Made by a program: the position numbers and the translations under genes. Of a DNA stretch of 64,000 nucleotides, positions 1 to 9,001 are shown one piece after another. This DNA comes from an uncultured Candidatus Saccharibacteria bacterium (lineage in GTDB: Bacteria > Patescibacteriota > Saccharimonadia > Saccharimonadales > UBA4665): NCBI GenBank assembly GCA_937892705.1, contig CALBGR010000017.1, positions 62,001 to 126,000 of the forward strand, read 5' to 3'. Below the pieces are notes generated by a model, which saw only the letters and a program-made list of their open reading frames with translations, was not told the origin of the DNA and ran no database searches. Each line of letters starts with the position of its first letter. Within the stretch, counting starts at the first letter, position 1.

Positions 1-1208
1 ACGGCGTCTTCACAGGCTCCCAACACATAACTATCGCCAGCATCTGTTGCAACTATCGCACTGCTACGATCACTACCGGTATCACCAATACGGTATACGT
101 TTGCGAACGTACCATCGTTATTTATTTTTACGACAAAAATATCATCTTGGCCGACGCTCGTTTTTTCAAAGTCTGTTGTGCCAAAATCAGCATCAAACAC
201 CACCGTACCGGTAAATGACCCAACTAGCAGCAGATTATCCGAACCATCTACAGCTACATCTGCAATGGTATCGGCAGTCGCATCCCCGAACTGTTTCGTC
301 CATGCGTAACTACCATCAGCATTAATTTTCGTCAAAAATCCGTCGCTTGAACCTGCACTTGTTTTCTCATCAGTGCCGTTCCAATCAGCTGCGAAATTTA
401 CCGTGCCTTCGAAAATACCAGTCACATATACCGCACCAGTACTATCAGTAGCAACTCTGTACTTATGCGAAGCGCTCGTTGCTACTGGTATACGCTTCGT
501 CCATGCGTAACTACCATTGGCATTCGTTTTAGTCACAAACACATCACTGCTTGCCTCACTGCTGGTTTTATTATCAGTGCCGTTCCAATCAGCTGCGAAA
601 TTTACCGTGCCACTGAACACACCAACGGTATACACGTTATTATTTGGGTCAGTTGCAACATGAGTTGCCCTATCTACGCCCGAACCGCCCATGATTTTTG
701 TGCCACCATATCCAGGAGGACTCGCTCCAACAAACCCAAACGCAAAGAACAGCAGTATACCAAGCGCACCAGGTAATGCAGCATGTCGTATATGTCTTAA
801 TCCTTTTGGAATGATAATCGGTACTTTGCGCTGTGTTTTTTTAGAAATTGGTACAGTAAACTTCAAATTACCGTTATTTGCCGCACGATTTGCAGCCAGC
901 TGGCGAAGTGTCCGTTCTGGTAAAGCACGCTTCACTGCATAAAGCGCTTTTTGGTCAGCTTTTTTGTATCCACGCGATACCTTAACCGCTGCTTTTGCTG
1001 CTTTTGTATGCGCAACTTTTACATGCCTAACTACACGCTTTTTCGTAGAATGTATAACTTTTTTTCGACGAGGCAATTGCTTTGATTCTGTACCAGGTAC
1101 TAGAGGTGCTGTTTTTGGTTGCGATTTCAAAGCGTCTTTAATAGAAGTATTCTTCGTATGTTTAGATAACGACGAAGCGTCATCTTTGCCTGTTCGCTCT
1201 GCCGGCAT
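1..1208 (-). CDS. SBBP-type beta-propeller repeat surface protein, N-terminal part (runs off window start)
   Basis: The minus strand is open from an ATG at 1208 to the window edge (402 codons); an in-frame TAA lies seven codons upstream of the ATG, so this is the first possible start. The first ~140 residues are very basic (Lys/Arg/Ala-rich), followed by one hydrophobic segment near residues 143-163 and then an exported part. From about residue 170 repeats of the type 'ATDxxxNVYVTGxFxGTVNFAAD...FLTKINADGSYAW' recur about every 60-70 residues, the pattern of SBBP (seven-bladed-propeller-like) repeats; two copies are nearly identical in DNA. This suggests a surface protein anchored by an internal membrane helix with a long cytoplasmic basic tail. 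Function is unknown; the C-terminus is outside the window. Confidence 0.75.
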   Translation of the reverse strand, partial: MPAERTGKDDASSLSKHTKNTSIKDALKSQPKTAPLVPGTESKQLPRRKKVIHSTKKRVVRHVKVAHTKAAKAAVKVSRGYKKADQKALYAVKRALPERTLRQLAANRAANNGNLKFTVPISKKTQRKVPIIIPKGLRHIRHAALPGALGILLFFAFGFVGASPPGYGGTKIMGGSGVDRATHVATDPNNNVYTVGVFSGTVNFAADWNGTDNKTSSEASSDVFVTKTNANGSYAWTKRIPVATSASHKYRVATDSTGAVYVTGIFEGTVNFAADWNGTDEKTSAGSSDGFLTKINADGSYAWTKQFGDATADTIADVAVDGSDNLLLVGSFTGTVVFDADFGTTDFEKTSVGQDDIFVVKINNDGTFANVYRIGDTGSDRSSAIVATDAGDSYVLGACEDA

Positions 1209-1324
1209 CGGTTCGTTCTTACCCTCTTACAATGTCCCCGTCACTAACTCTTATAATGATAATGGTTTAAAGAATAAAACTCAACAAAAAAGCCCTATGT
1301 TCATAGGGCATAAGACTTTTTTGA

Positions 1325-1401
1325 TGGTGGGTGATGAGGGACTCGAACCCCCGACCCTCTCGGTGTAAACGAGATGCTCTAGCCAACTGAGCTAATCACC
1401 C
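1325..1401 (-). tRNA. tRNA-Val(TAC)
   Basis: The minus strand folds as a full cloverleaf: acceptor GGGTGAT/ATCACCC, anticodon stem TCTCG/CGAGA, loop TTTACAC with anticodon TAC, T-loop TTCGAGT, and an encoded CCA end. It reads GTN valine codons. Confidence 0.96.
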
Positions 1402-1475
1402 TTAAAACTCCGGTAAGTATAGCATATAGCTCCAATTAGCACAACTAACTATCTACTTATTTGCCTATTTACAAA

Positions 1476-1898
1476 TTAAGCAGCCACATGAAATCTCAAT
1501 CCGGATCCTACACCAACGAATCCTATAGCACGCAAAACATCTTCTGGCAGTTCAGTTTCGTGTGGGTGAAGCTCACCAGCAGCAACCCCACACGCTTCTA
1601 AAGCAACCTGAGCTAAACGACCCACTAACTTTGGTCGTTCAATTGCCATCCCCTTTGCCTCAAGGTGATGGATATGTGCAACAGTACCTGTTGTCTTCTC
1701 TACTTCTAAATGACCCCAATCTCGGTTTGAACGAAATGGATCAGCATTAAGCAACACAAAGTGACGCATATCATCGCTGGAGGCAGGAGCTTCACCTATT
1801 ATGGCAATTGGTTCTTTTAGTTTTGGTGTAATATCTTGTTCTACTATCGCTAATGTTTGTGTTACCTGCACATCTTGCAGCTCCGAACTCATACTCAT
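1476..1898 (-). CDS. Hypothetical protein, 140 aa
   Basis: The start is an ATG preceded by a GAGGGT ribosome-binding site at a good distance. I do not recognise the family. The protein is soluble, with a conserved-looking centre (HIHHLEAKG, residues ~76-84) and an end 'ALEACGVAAGELHPHE...LRAIGFVGVGSGLRFHV' that vaguely resembles the last strands of a GNAT acetyltransferase fold. That resemblance is weak, and no acetyl-CoA binding loop is visible. It stands alone between a tRNA-Val gene and a terminator, with about 200 bp of very AT-rich sequence upstream. Confidence 0.55.
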   Translation of the reverse strand: MSMSSELQDVQVTQTLAIVEQDITPKLKEPIAIIGEAPASSDDMRHFVLLNADPFRSNRDWGHLEVEKTTGTVAHIHHLEAKGMAIERPKLVGRLAQVALEACGVAAGELHPHETELPEDVLRAIGFVGVGSGLRFHVAA

Positions 1899-2063
1899 GC
1901 TACCCTCTTTTTTAAAAATATTTATATTAGATTTTTACTAACACCTACTTCCACTATATGCCTATGCTTATATCATTTCAACCGGTTTTATACTTTTTAA
2001 CAACAAAAAAATAAGATATAAAAATCACATAGTCAAATTTTTATTAATTTTTTCTTAAATAAA

Positions 2064-2091
2064 AAAGTTTTCACACTACAGTGAAAACTTT
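2064..2091 (-). terminator. Rho-independent terminator after tRNA-Leu(GAG)
   Basis: An 11-bp perfect stem (AAAGTTTTCAC / GTGAAAACTTT) with a 6-nt loop is followed on the minus strand by a T-run. It lies 17 bp beyond the tRNA-Leu 3' end. The interval 1899-2107 otherwise shows only AT-rich sequence. Confidence 0.85.
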
Positions 2092-2107
2092 GATTTTGCT
2101 TATATAA

Positions 2108-2194
2108 TGGTGCGGACGAGAAGACTTGAACTTCCACGGGATTGCTCCCACTAGCCCCTCAAGCTAGCGCGTCTACCGATTCCGCCACGTCCGC
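2108..2194 (-). tRNA. tRNA-Leu(GAG)
   Basis: Class II tRNA with acceptor GCGGACG/CGTCCGC, anticodon stem CTAGC/GCTAG, loop TTGAGGG with anticodon GAG, a long variable arm, and encoded CCA. Confidence 0.96.
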
Positions 2195-2211
2195 TTGATA
2201 ACCACGTTATT

Positions 2212-2472
2212 TTAACGTTTATCGGCGCTTTTTTCAAGTTTGCGGGTTTTTACCACCCCTTCAATTAAACCAGTTATTGCCACAATACACCAGACTGTAT
2301 TTAACAATACGAGCGCATAGGCCTCTACATAAAACGAATATGCACCTAAAATCATTGCGCCCACCAAATTAGTAGCCCGGTACTTTACTGACGTACCTGA
2401 CCACCTGCCACGAGAAGCATTAAAAAATGCAAACAATACTAAAACCGCACCAACATAACTCAAGAGCTCCAT
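2212..2472 (-). CDS. CBU_0592-like small membrane protein
   Basis: 86 aa with three hydrophobic segments (about residues 2-18, 35-50, 52-70) and a charged C-terminus. The pattern 'YRATNLVGAMILGAYSFY...VLLNTVWCIVAITGL' matches the CBU_0592 family of small integral membrane proteins, whose function is unknown. It starts 3 bp after the stop of the upstream flavoprotein gene, so the two are probably cotranscribed. Confidence 0.75.
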   Translation of the reverse strand: MELLSYVGAVLVLFAFFNASRGRWSGTSVKYRATNLVGAMILGAYSFYVEAYALVLLNTVWCIVAITGLIEGVVKTRKLEKSADKR

Positions 2473-2475
2473 ATC

Positions 2476-4110
2476 CTATAGTCGTGGCAAATGATCATAC
2501 AGATGATCCATAGAATAATTTGTGCGCAGCAGTGGTTTAGTATCAGCCACAGTGACACCTATTTTCACTCCCGGATTGAGCGTACCGTATGGATCAAAAA
2601 TTTTCTTTACTTTTTCAAAGAGTTGATAAATCTCAGCACCATAGAGTTTCTCAAGATACGGCCCGCGCAAACGACCATCATTATGATCAGCACTTGTACT
2701 ACCGCCCATTGAGATTACAAGGTCATAGTAAGCATCGATAAGCTTCATTGCCATCTGCCTGTCTCCTACTTGACTAAGATCAAGAAACGGCTGCAAGTGT
2801 AGATTTGCATCACCGGCATGCCCCCATACTGCAACAGGCAAACGATACTTCTTAAACAGCGCATAAATGGCTTCGATATACTCATGGAATTTTTCTGGCG
2901 GCACAATACCATCATCAATAATCGGCAATGCTCGCCTTGTCCCATGACTATGAGCAACAATTGCGCCAGAAGCATGACGAATCTTCCACAATTGCTCCTG
3001 TTTGAGTGGATCCAATTCAACATCCATATCAGCGCCATATTTGTCTAAAATCTTCAGTGCCTTTTTCGTCAACTTCTTCTGCTGACGCTCGCCTTCATCA
3101 AATTCAATAAGCAGCGTAATTTTAGGGAACGGTTTATCAATAATTCCCTTAAGTAAGTTTTGATTAATAGCATGCACCATTGACAACATATTGTCGTCAA
3201 CCATTTCTATAGCACTTGGTAAGTCAGGCAATTTACGTAAATCTTCTACAGCCAGTGCTGCCTGTTGAATGTCGTTGAAATAAGCCACAATCAGTGTTGT
3301 GCTTGGGTGATATTCCTCAGTTCGCAAGGCAGCCTGCGTCACAATACCAAGCGTTCCTTGAGAACCTACAAACAATGGCGTAAGGTCGAATGACCCATCT
3401 TTCAGCTTTACATCAGCCAGTGCATATCCTGCAGCATTTTTAGTAGTCTGCAACCGTATGCGATCTAATAATTCTTGATTTTCCTCTATTAAAGCATCTA
3501 GTGCGCGATAAATTTCGCCTTCAAATGTTGACAAGCCAAGCTTCTTGCCAAGCTCCCGCTTGCTAAGACGTCTCGTTTCAATTACTTCACCGTTAGCTAG
3601 TACTACCCGCAGACTATTCACATAATCTATAGTGGTGCCGTATTTTAAGCTTTTTTCACCGCCAGCATTATTGGCTATAGCGCCACCGATTGTCGAATAT
3701 TCCATCGATGCGGGATATGGGGGCAAAAATCGATCATGGGTCAACAGCGTCTGCTGAAGTTTTCCATAATTGATACCCGGCTCTACTACTACAACGCCCG
3801 AGTTGCCGTCAAACTCAATAATACGGTTGAGATGCGCAGGAAATACCAGCATAATACCGCTACCCAACGCTGCTCCAGATTGGTCGGTACCTGAACCACG
3901 TGCAGTAACAGGAATTACCCGACCCCGTTCAGCCAACTGCCATGTAAAACGGGCTACTTTACGCACATCACTTTCTACACGCGGATACACAATGACACTT
4001 GGCGTTACAGTAAAAATACTGCCGTCAGTTGAAAAATATTTCCGTGCATCAGCGCTGGTCATAACTTCGCCTTGCACGTGCTCCTGCAGATAATGTGCAA
4101 CCTTACTCAT
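2476..4110 (-). CDS. FAD-binding oxidase, GlcD/D-lactate dehydrogenase type
   Basis: 544 aa. The N-terminal half is an FAD_binding_4 (PCMH-type) domain: a glycine-rich 'ARGSGTDQSGAALGSG' segment near residue 70 and 'GGAIANNAGGEKSLKYG' near residue 140. The C-terminal half is a FAD-oxidase_C domain with 'VWGHAGDANLHLQP' and the closing 'NPGVKIG'. Enzymes of this class oxidise 2-hydroxy acids such as D-lactate or glycolate and pass electrons to a quinone or other acceptor. I cannot tell the substrate. A GAGGGG Shine-Dalgarno sequence precedes the ATG. The small membrane protein gene downstream is 3 bp away and might serve as an anchor; that is inference. Confidence 0.88.
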   Translation of the reverse strand: MSKVAHYLQEHVQGEVMTSADARKYFSTDGSIFTVTPSVIVYPRVESDVRKVARFTWQLAERGRVIPVTARGSGTDQSGAALGSGIMLVFPAHLNRIIEFDGNSGVVVVEPGINYGKLQQTLLTHDRFLPPYPASMEYSTIGGAIANNAGGEKSLKYGTTIDYVNSLRVVLANGEVIETRRLSKRELGKKLGLSTFEGEIYRALDALIEENQELLDRIRLQTTKNAAGYALADVKLKDGSFDLTPLFVGSQGTLGIVTQAALRTEEYHPSTTLIVAYFNDIQQAALAVEDLRKLPDLPSAIEMVDDNMLSMVHAINQNLLKGIIDKPFPKITLLIEFDEGERQQKKLTKKALKILDKYGADMDVELDPLKQEQLWKIRHASGAIVAHSHGTRRALPIIDDGIVPPEKFHEYIEAIYALFKKYRLPVAVWGHAGDANLHLQPFLDLSQVGDRQMAMKLIDAYYDLVISMGGSTSADHNDGRLRGPYLEKLYGAEIYQLFEKVKKIFDPYGTLNPGVKIGVTVADTKPLLRTNYSMDHLYDHLPRL

Positions 4111-4212
4111 TAATCCCCATACCCCTCTTCAAGCTTTGTCTATAGCAATGATAGCACATTACGAAATATTTATGCTTATGGTTTTTTTTCAAGCTCAAAT
4201 TTCAAGTAAGTG

Positions 4213-4299
4213 TGGTGCGCGAGAGAGGACTTGAACCTCCACGAGATTGCTCTCACTAGCGCCTGAAGCTAGCGCGTCTACCAATTCCGCCACTCGCGC
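4213..4299 (-). tRNA. tRNA-Leu(CAG)
   Basis: Class II tRNA with acceptor GCGCGAG/CTCGCGC, anticodon loop TTCAGGC (anticodon CAG), a long variable arm and encoded CCA. It closely resembles the tRNA-Leu(GAG) at 2108-2194. Confidence 0.96.
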
Positions 4300-4338
4300 A
4301 TATAAATGACAGAGGTAATTGTAAACGATGCACACCTA

Positions 4339-6105
4339 CTAATCAACGGTGGTTTTCACGAGACGTATCATCCACTCCTCAACATTCGCAAAACGATCAC
4401 TTGCCGCTACCACACTATGGGCATGCAATCCATATACCTGATCTCTGGTAATATACAGCACCCTTGGCTGATACAAACCAAGTGCCGGCGCGTCATCTCG
4501 CCATGTCGCAAGGAATGGTTTATATTTGGCAACACGCAGCGCGGGATCTACACGTGTTCGAGCAGATTCCAAAGCATTATCTACAGTACTGGATTTATAT
4601 TCAGAAAAATTCAATCGCCCACTAGATAAGACATCAGCCTGGCTGCTGTGCCAATACACAAACACATCTGGATCATTTCCAATAGAGATACCTCGAAGTA
4701 GTGCCTCGTAACTATGCTCAGACAAGGTTACTTGAAACTCTGATGAATCTTGCAGTTCAACCTTTACATTAGCACCGATTTTTCGCCATTGCTGCTGCAA
4801 TGCCCGCGTTACTCGAGCAGACTCTTGTCCACTCTCAGCATATAAAGTAAACTCGAGTTTCTGTCCATCTTTTTCACGAATGCCGCCTGGTTTCGGTGCT
4901 ATCCAGCCAGCATCTTCCAGTTGCTGTCTAGCTGCAGCAGGATCATATGGCAGTTGTGTGATTGTTTTGTCATAACCTAACTGGCCTCTAAGCAGCGGCG
5001 CATCCACAATTCGCGCCGAATAACCCAACTGATTGCGAATAGCCTTCGTATCAGCACTTCTAACTAAAGCTTGACGCACTACTTTATCGCTCAACACGCC
5101 GCTGGTTGTTTTGAAGAACGTCATCATTGCAGCAGTCTGAGGAAAGTCATGTATATACATTTTCTCTGAAACATTTTCTGGAACCGCACCTAACCCTACC
5201 ATGGCATTTAGTTCATGCTTGTCATAACGAGCAATCATACGTCCTTCGCTGCGAAATGTCAGTATAACAAACGTGTCGAGCTTTGGGCGTCCTTTGTGAT
5301 AATGCTCATTTGCCTGCAACGTAATACGCTCCTCACGAGTTTCATCACTGCCAGATACCGTAAGATTTTGCCAGCTAAAAGGACCAGATCCAACCGGATC
5401 ATTGGTATTAAACGATGCAGAACGCATATCAGCCATCGGTATCTTATCTAATTTATGTTTCGGAATAATCCCGGTAGTAAGCGAATGCGGGAACGAAGCA
5501 AGCGGATTGGATAAAGTAAATACAATTGTGTTGTCGCCCTTTGCAGCAACTTCAACACCTTGCCAGCTGGTATAGAGCGGCGACCCTGCATCGGCATTTT
5601 GAATCACCCTATAAGTAAACACTACATCTTGTGCTGTCAGCGGCTTACCGTCACTCCATTTTAAATTAGGACGCAGTATTACGGTATAGATACGTCCTGT
5701 TTCATCCAGCTTCCAATCCTGCGCCAAATCACCGGTTAGATAGTTTTTATCGTCGTATTTTAATAACCCACTAAAGAGTAGTTTTGCTACCGAACGATCA
5801 ACCGTGCTTGTAGCGTAAATCGGATTCGCATTTGTAAACGCACCGACAATTCCTTCGGTATATACACCACCAGGTGCCGGCCGCAGCTCCTGGTAGTAGC
5901 CACTGAGCGAAGAAAGCTGCAGCACGCTACATATAATCATTACCAATACTAGGCCAATCCACCCTGTAACAAAACGACGTACCGACACTAGACGATCTAA
6001 TCGGCGAAAAAAATATTGATCTGTCTGCTCGCCTGCCACCGCCATTTGCTTGCGGCGTATACGCATATTGCGCCTAAACCGAAGTCTGCGTGCACGACTA
6101 ACCAT
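4339..6105 (-). CDS. Family 5 (OppA/DppA-like) ABC transporter solute-binding protein, membrane-anchored
   Basis: 588 aa. After a basic cytoplasmic N-terminus of about 45 residues there is one hydrophobic helix (about residues 48-66) and then an SBP_bac_5 fold with 'YDDKNYLTGDLAQDWKLDE', 'LKWSDGKPLTAQDVVFTYRV' and 'GSGPFSW'. Such proteins bind oligopeptides or similar solutes outside the membrane and hand them to an ABC permease; no permease or ATPase gene is in this window. It is not a lipoprotein (no lipobox); the uncleaved helix is the probable anchor. It is the last gene of a tight run pepP - holin-like - secG - this gene, 6 bp after secG. Confidence 0.88.
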   Translation of the reverse strand: MVSRARRLRFRRNMRIRRKQMAVAGEQTDQYFFRRLDRLVSVRRFVTGWIGLVLVMIICSVLQLSSLSGYYQELRPAPGGVYTEGIVGAFTNANPIYATSTVDRSVAKLLFSGLLKYDDKNYLTGDLAQDWKLDETGRIYTVILRPNLKWSDGKPLTAQDVVFTYRVIQNADAGSPLYTSWQGVEVAAKGDNTIVFTLSNPLASFPHSLTTGIIPKHKLDKIPMADMRSASFNTNDPVGSGPFSWQNLTVSGSDETREERITLQANEHYHKGRPKLDTFVILTFRSEGRMIARYDKHELNAMVGLGAVPENVSEKMYIHDFPQTAAMMTFFKTTSGVLSDKVVRQALVRSADTKAIRNQLGYSARIVDAPLLRGQLGYDKTITQLPYDPAAARQQLEDAGWIAPKPGGIREKDGQKLEFTLYAESGQESARVTRALQQQWRKIGANVKVELQDSSEFQVTLSEHSYEALLRGISIGNDPDVFVYWHSSQADVLSSGRLNFSEYKSSTVDNALESARTRVDPALRVAKYKPFLATWRDDAPALGLYQPRVLYITRDQVYGLHAHSVVAASDRFANVEEWMIRLVKTTVD

Positions 6106-6111
6106 ATATCT

Positions 6112-6324
6112 TTAAGCCACGATGCCGAGTATTAAAGATCCGGCAAATACCATAGCTGTTATGATCGCAATCTGAAAAATAGTTTTATCAGTACCACGAC
6201 GTGTTGTGTTAACTTCTGCACCACCACCAAGCCCAGCACCTAACGAAGCACCTCGTGTCTGAATCAAAATCAGCAACACTATAAATACTGCTGTACCGAT
6301 AGTAATATAATTCCAAATACTCAT
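6112..6324 (-). CDS. secG: Preprotein translocase subunit SecG
   Basis: 70 aa with two membrane helices (about residues 6-21 and 51-68) joined by the typical glycine-rich loop 'GASLGAGLGGGAEVNTTRRG' followed by 'TDKTIFQIAIITA'. SecG is the small accessory subunit of the SecYEG channel. Length and topology fit the family. It sits 6 bp upstream of an exported solute-binding protein gene. Confidence 0.92.
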   Translation of the reverse strand: MSIWNYITIGTAVFIVLLILIQTRGASLGAGLGGGAEVNTTRRGTDKTIFQIAIITAMVFAGSLILGIVA

Positions 6325-6339
6325 AACCTCTCTTGCTCT

Positions 6340-6729
6340 CTAACGGTCCTCTAAAATTGCTGTTACCAAATAGTTTACCAGCCCAATAACCACCCCCGCA
6401 AGCATTGCCGACCAAATACTTGATACGTGCAGTGGACTATAAATAGCACTCGCTAACATTACCATAAGGCCATTAATAACAATCATAAATAAACCTAAAG
6501 TAAACAAAATTGCTGGTAATGAAAGAATTACTACGATCGGCTTGATAACCGCGTTGATGATCGCCAAAAGCAGCCCCCCAATGATAATCACACCAATACG
6601 GCCATCATATGTAATTCGCTCATCTCCTAACAGTCCAGCTGCAATCCACAGCCCTAAGCCACAAACAAGCCAACGGACCAAAAATCTATACAGTAAATTT
6701 GGCGCATAACTATTAGCCATAATCGCCAT
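6340..6729 (-). CDS. Phage holin family 4 (DUF360-like) membrane protein
   Basis: 129 aa (126 if the second Met is used) with four hydrophobic helices and the signature run 'INAVIKPIVVILSLPAILFTLGLFMIVINGLMV', seen in the widespread 'phage holin family protein' group (PF04020). Despite the name these are chromosomal membrane proteins of unknown role. Gene spacing of 10-15 bp places it in an operon with pepP and secG. Confidence 0.85.
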   Translation of the reverse strand: MAIMANSYAPNLLYRFLVRWLVCGLGLWIAAGLLGDERITYDGRIGVIIIGGLLLAIINAVIKPIVVILSLPAILFTLGLFMIVINGLMVMLASAIYSPLHVSSIWSAMLAGVVIGLVNYLVTAILEDR

Positions 6730-6739
6730 TAATTGTAGG

Positions 6740-7966
6740 CTAGACGAGTTCAGACGGCAAGCTGCTTGACAAAATTTCTACACCATTTGATGTAATTAAC
6801 ACATCATCTTCTATCCGCACACCTATTTGTTCTTCCGGGATATAAATTCCTGGCTCCACAGTTATTACCATATTAGGTGCTAACGGTTGCTTGCGATCAT
6901 CGACATCATGTACGTCCAAGCCTATATGATGTGATGTTGCATGCGGATAAAATTTCCTGATTTCACTTGACTCAACTGTTTTTATAAGGCAAAGTTCGCG
7001 TAGCTTTTCGCCCATAAAAGATTCGACTTGCTGTTCATATTCAGTCAGCATAATTCCGGGCTTTAAAAGCTCAAATGCATATTGCTGTACTTCAAGCACC
7101 GATTTATATACTTGCAATTGCCGATCTGTTAGCTCGCCAAGCGCAACAGTTCTAGAAATATCAGCAGCATAGCCACAATACTCTGCACCTATGTCAAACA
7201 ACAGTAGTTCGTTCGGCGAAAGCTTACCCTTATTACCCGTATTATGCAGTACACATGCTCGCTTACCGCTCGCAATGATAGGGTCAAACGCATGATTTGA
7301 ACCCTGTTTTAGAAACACATGTGTCAAATCCGCTTCTACTTCATATTCATACGTATATTTCTTCAGTACTGTTGTCTCTGTTACCCGCCGTAAACCTTCA
7401 GCTGTAATAGCAATTGCGCGCTTGATCGCCTCTATCTCTTGATCCTGCTTTATCATGCGCAGCTTTGTAAAATATGGACGCGCATCAACAAACTCCAGCG
7501 AGCTATTCTCCTGCTTCAATAGATCCGCCAACACCTTGCGCGCAGGATTGGTATACATGCCATATACCTCGATAAACTGCGGAGGCGGCACAATGATTGC
7601 CACTTGTTTTACCTGCCGTAATCGAGCACCCAGCTGCTTCCAGCCATCATCAAATTCTTTGATATCTGTAATACCTGACTGTCGCGAGAAAGCCGCTTTA
7701 TCAACTTGCCCATCAAATATGTTTTGGTAGTCGCTTCGTTTCGGCAAAATCAAATATTCTTTATTATCATCTAAAACAAGCACTAGATCGGGCTCATTAA
7801 TACCTGTTGCATACCAAAAGTTCGCATCTTGTTTAAAAGGGTATGTAGTATCAGCACTCTTTTGTAGCTGCCCATTTGCCGTAATGACAATCGGCAATAC
7901 ACCTATCAATTCTTTTAGTTTTTCTCGATTGCGAGTAAAAAAATTCGCAGTAAACAAAGTTTCCAT
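6740..7966 (-). CDS. pepP: Xaa-Pro aminopeptidase (M24B)
   Basis: 408 aa. The N-terminal creatinase-type domain (residues 1-165) is followed by a pita-bread M24 domain that keeps the metal ligands: Asp in 'LLLFDIGAEYCGYAADISRT', His in 'HHIGLDVHD', and Glu in 'VEPGIYIPEE' and 'GVRIEDDVLI'. It removes N-terminal residues preceding proline, likely for peptide scavenging. A -10 box TATACT (7977-7982), preceded by TGT, lies 10 nt before the ATG, so the mRNA is probably leaderless. It heads the operon pepP - holin-like - secG - solute-binding protein. Confidence 0.92.
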   Translation of the reverse strand: METLFTANFFTRNREKLKELIGVLPIVITANGQLQKSADTTYPFKQDANFWYATGINEPDLVLVLDDNKEYLILPKRSDYQNIFDGQVDKAAFSRQSGITDIKEFDDGWKQLGARLRQVKQVAIIVPPPQFIEVYGMYTNPARKVLADLLKQENSSLEFVDARPYFTKLRMIKQDQEIEAIKRAIAITAEGLRRVTETTVLKKYTYEYEVEADLTHVFLKQGSNHAFDPIIASGKRACVLHNTGNKGKLSPNELLLFDIGAEYCGYAADISRTVALGELTDRQLQVYKSVLEVQQYAFELLKPGIMLTEYEQQVESFMGEKLRELCLIKTVESSEIRKFYPHATSHHIGLDVHDVDDRKQPLAPNMVITVEPGIYIPEEQIGVRIEDDVLITSNGVEILSSSLPSELV

Positions 7967-7976
7967 TACTAAAATC

Positions 7977-7982
7977 AGTATA
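7977..7982 (-). promoter_or_regulatory. Extended -10 of pepP
   Basis: TGT-TATACT on the minus strand, 10 nt before the pepP ATG; no Shine-Dalgarno sequence is visible between box and start. Confidence 0.6.
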
Positions 7983-8001
7983 ACAAAATAAATTATATAA
8001 A

Positions 8002-8973
8002 TTATGTATAAGCACCGAACCGTGCAATAGGCTCTTGGTCTAACTTAGAAATGGCAATAATTTCATCTTTGGAAGTATCAATCACCTCTGCCATTTTCAT
8101 ATGACTCGTTAGCTCAATATATGGCTTTGCAAAATGCTCAGACACCATATCTGTGTAATCACCGTCAAGATGACGCAAAAAACACTCAATATCTTGGATC
8201 GCATACGTTTTAGCCTGATCATAATCTATATTCCCATCTTTTGTTTTAAAAGTAGTTGCGCTCTCTAAATCAACATACCGCGGTTGATCTGTGTTACCAT
8301 ACGCTATGTTTTTAGGTTGCGCATCACGATGTACTATACCATTACCATGCAGCCGCGCTAGCCAAACTGCAGCTACACCAAATGCATGAGCCAATTCTCC
8401 TTTTGTTGGAGTATGTTCTTTATCCCAAAAGACCCGATCAAGTGTCAAAACACTATGCTCGTACCTTGTTATCAAGCCTATTTTTGGCGATTTTCCATTA
8501 TCTTCAGGATGTCTAATGAATCCAAGTGGAGTAAAAGATGCAGGAGAAGGCAATCCTGAAAGATCTGCAGCGTTTACAAAGCGCATGGCAGCAAACTCAC
8601 GTGCAGCTAATGTTGGACTAGTATACTTCACTGCTACAAGCTCAGCTTTTTGACCATGTGTTTGATCTTCTAACACTAGCTGCGCAAAACGGACATTGGT
8701 ACGACTTTCCTGACGTGCCTTGCCAAAATCGTCATGCAGGGCTACTAATACTGCTTTCAACCCGTTGCTTGCAATATCAATAGCCGAGAATTCATTCTGA
8801 ACTAGGTAAAGCTCACCATGCTGCAAACTACCCAGTTTAGACTTTAGCCGTGATGCTTCAAAACTCACTGTATACTTTGCGGGGTCGGTATACCGCGGGT
8901 TCATAGAACTTACAGTAGTAACAGGCTGCAGCTCTTCACCAGAAATCTTTACATCGTACACAGCATGACGCAT
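8002..8973 (-). CDS. Protein kinase-like / aminoglycoside phosphotransferase-like protein
   Basis: 323 aa. The C-terminal half carries a kinase-type catalytic loop 'HGNGIVHRDAQPKNIAYG' (HRDxxxxN, about residues 211-228) followed 10 residues on by 'YVDLESAT', where the usual DFG/DFD metal-binding motif would be; here it reads D-L-E. The N-terminal half has no clear glycine-rich loop. This suggests a kinase-fold phosphotransferase of unknown substrate, perhaps atypical. The start is supported by TGG-TATAAT (8982-8987) 8 nt before the ATG (leaderless). It is separate from the uvrC transcript despite only 28 bp between them. Confidence 0.65.
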   Translation of the reverse strand: MRHAVYDVKISGEELQPVTTVSSMNPRYTDPAKYTVSFEASRLKSKLGSLQHGELYLVQNEFSAIDIASNGLKAVLVALHDDFGKARQESRTNVRFAQLVLEDQTHGQKAELVAVKYTSPTLAAREFAAMRFVNAADLSGLPSPASFTPLGFIRHPEDNGKSPKIGLITRYEHSVLTLDRVFWDKEHTPTKGELAHAFGVAAVWLARLHGNGIVHRDAQPKNIAYGNTDQPRYVDLESATTFKTKDGNIDYDQAKTYAIQDIECFLRHLDGDYTDMVSEHFAKPYIELTSHMKMAEVIDTSKDEIIAISKLDQEPIARFGAYT

Positions 8974-8981
8974 ATACTTAT

Positions 8982-8987
8982 ATTATA
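8982..8987 (-). promoter_or_regulatory. Extended -10 TGG-TATAAT of the kinase-like gene
   Basis: Perfect -10 hexamer with TGn extension on the minus strand, 8 nt before the ATG at 8973; predicts a transcript beginning at or next to the start codon. Confidence 0.65.
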
Positions 8988-9001
8988 CCATAAAACTTTA
9001 A

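Noticed and set aside
6340..6729. Phage holin as a sign of a prophage
   Set aside because: This holin family 4 type is a common chromosomal membrane protein, and the neighbours are pepP and secG with no phage genes.
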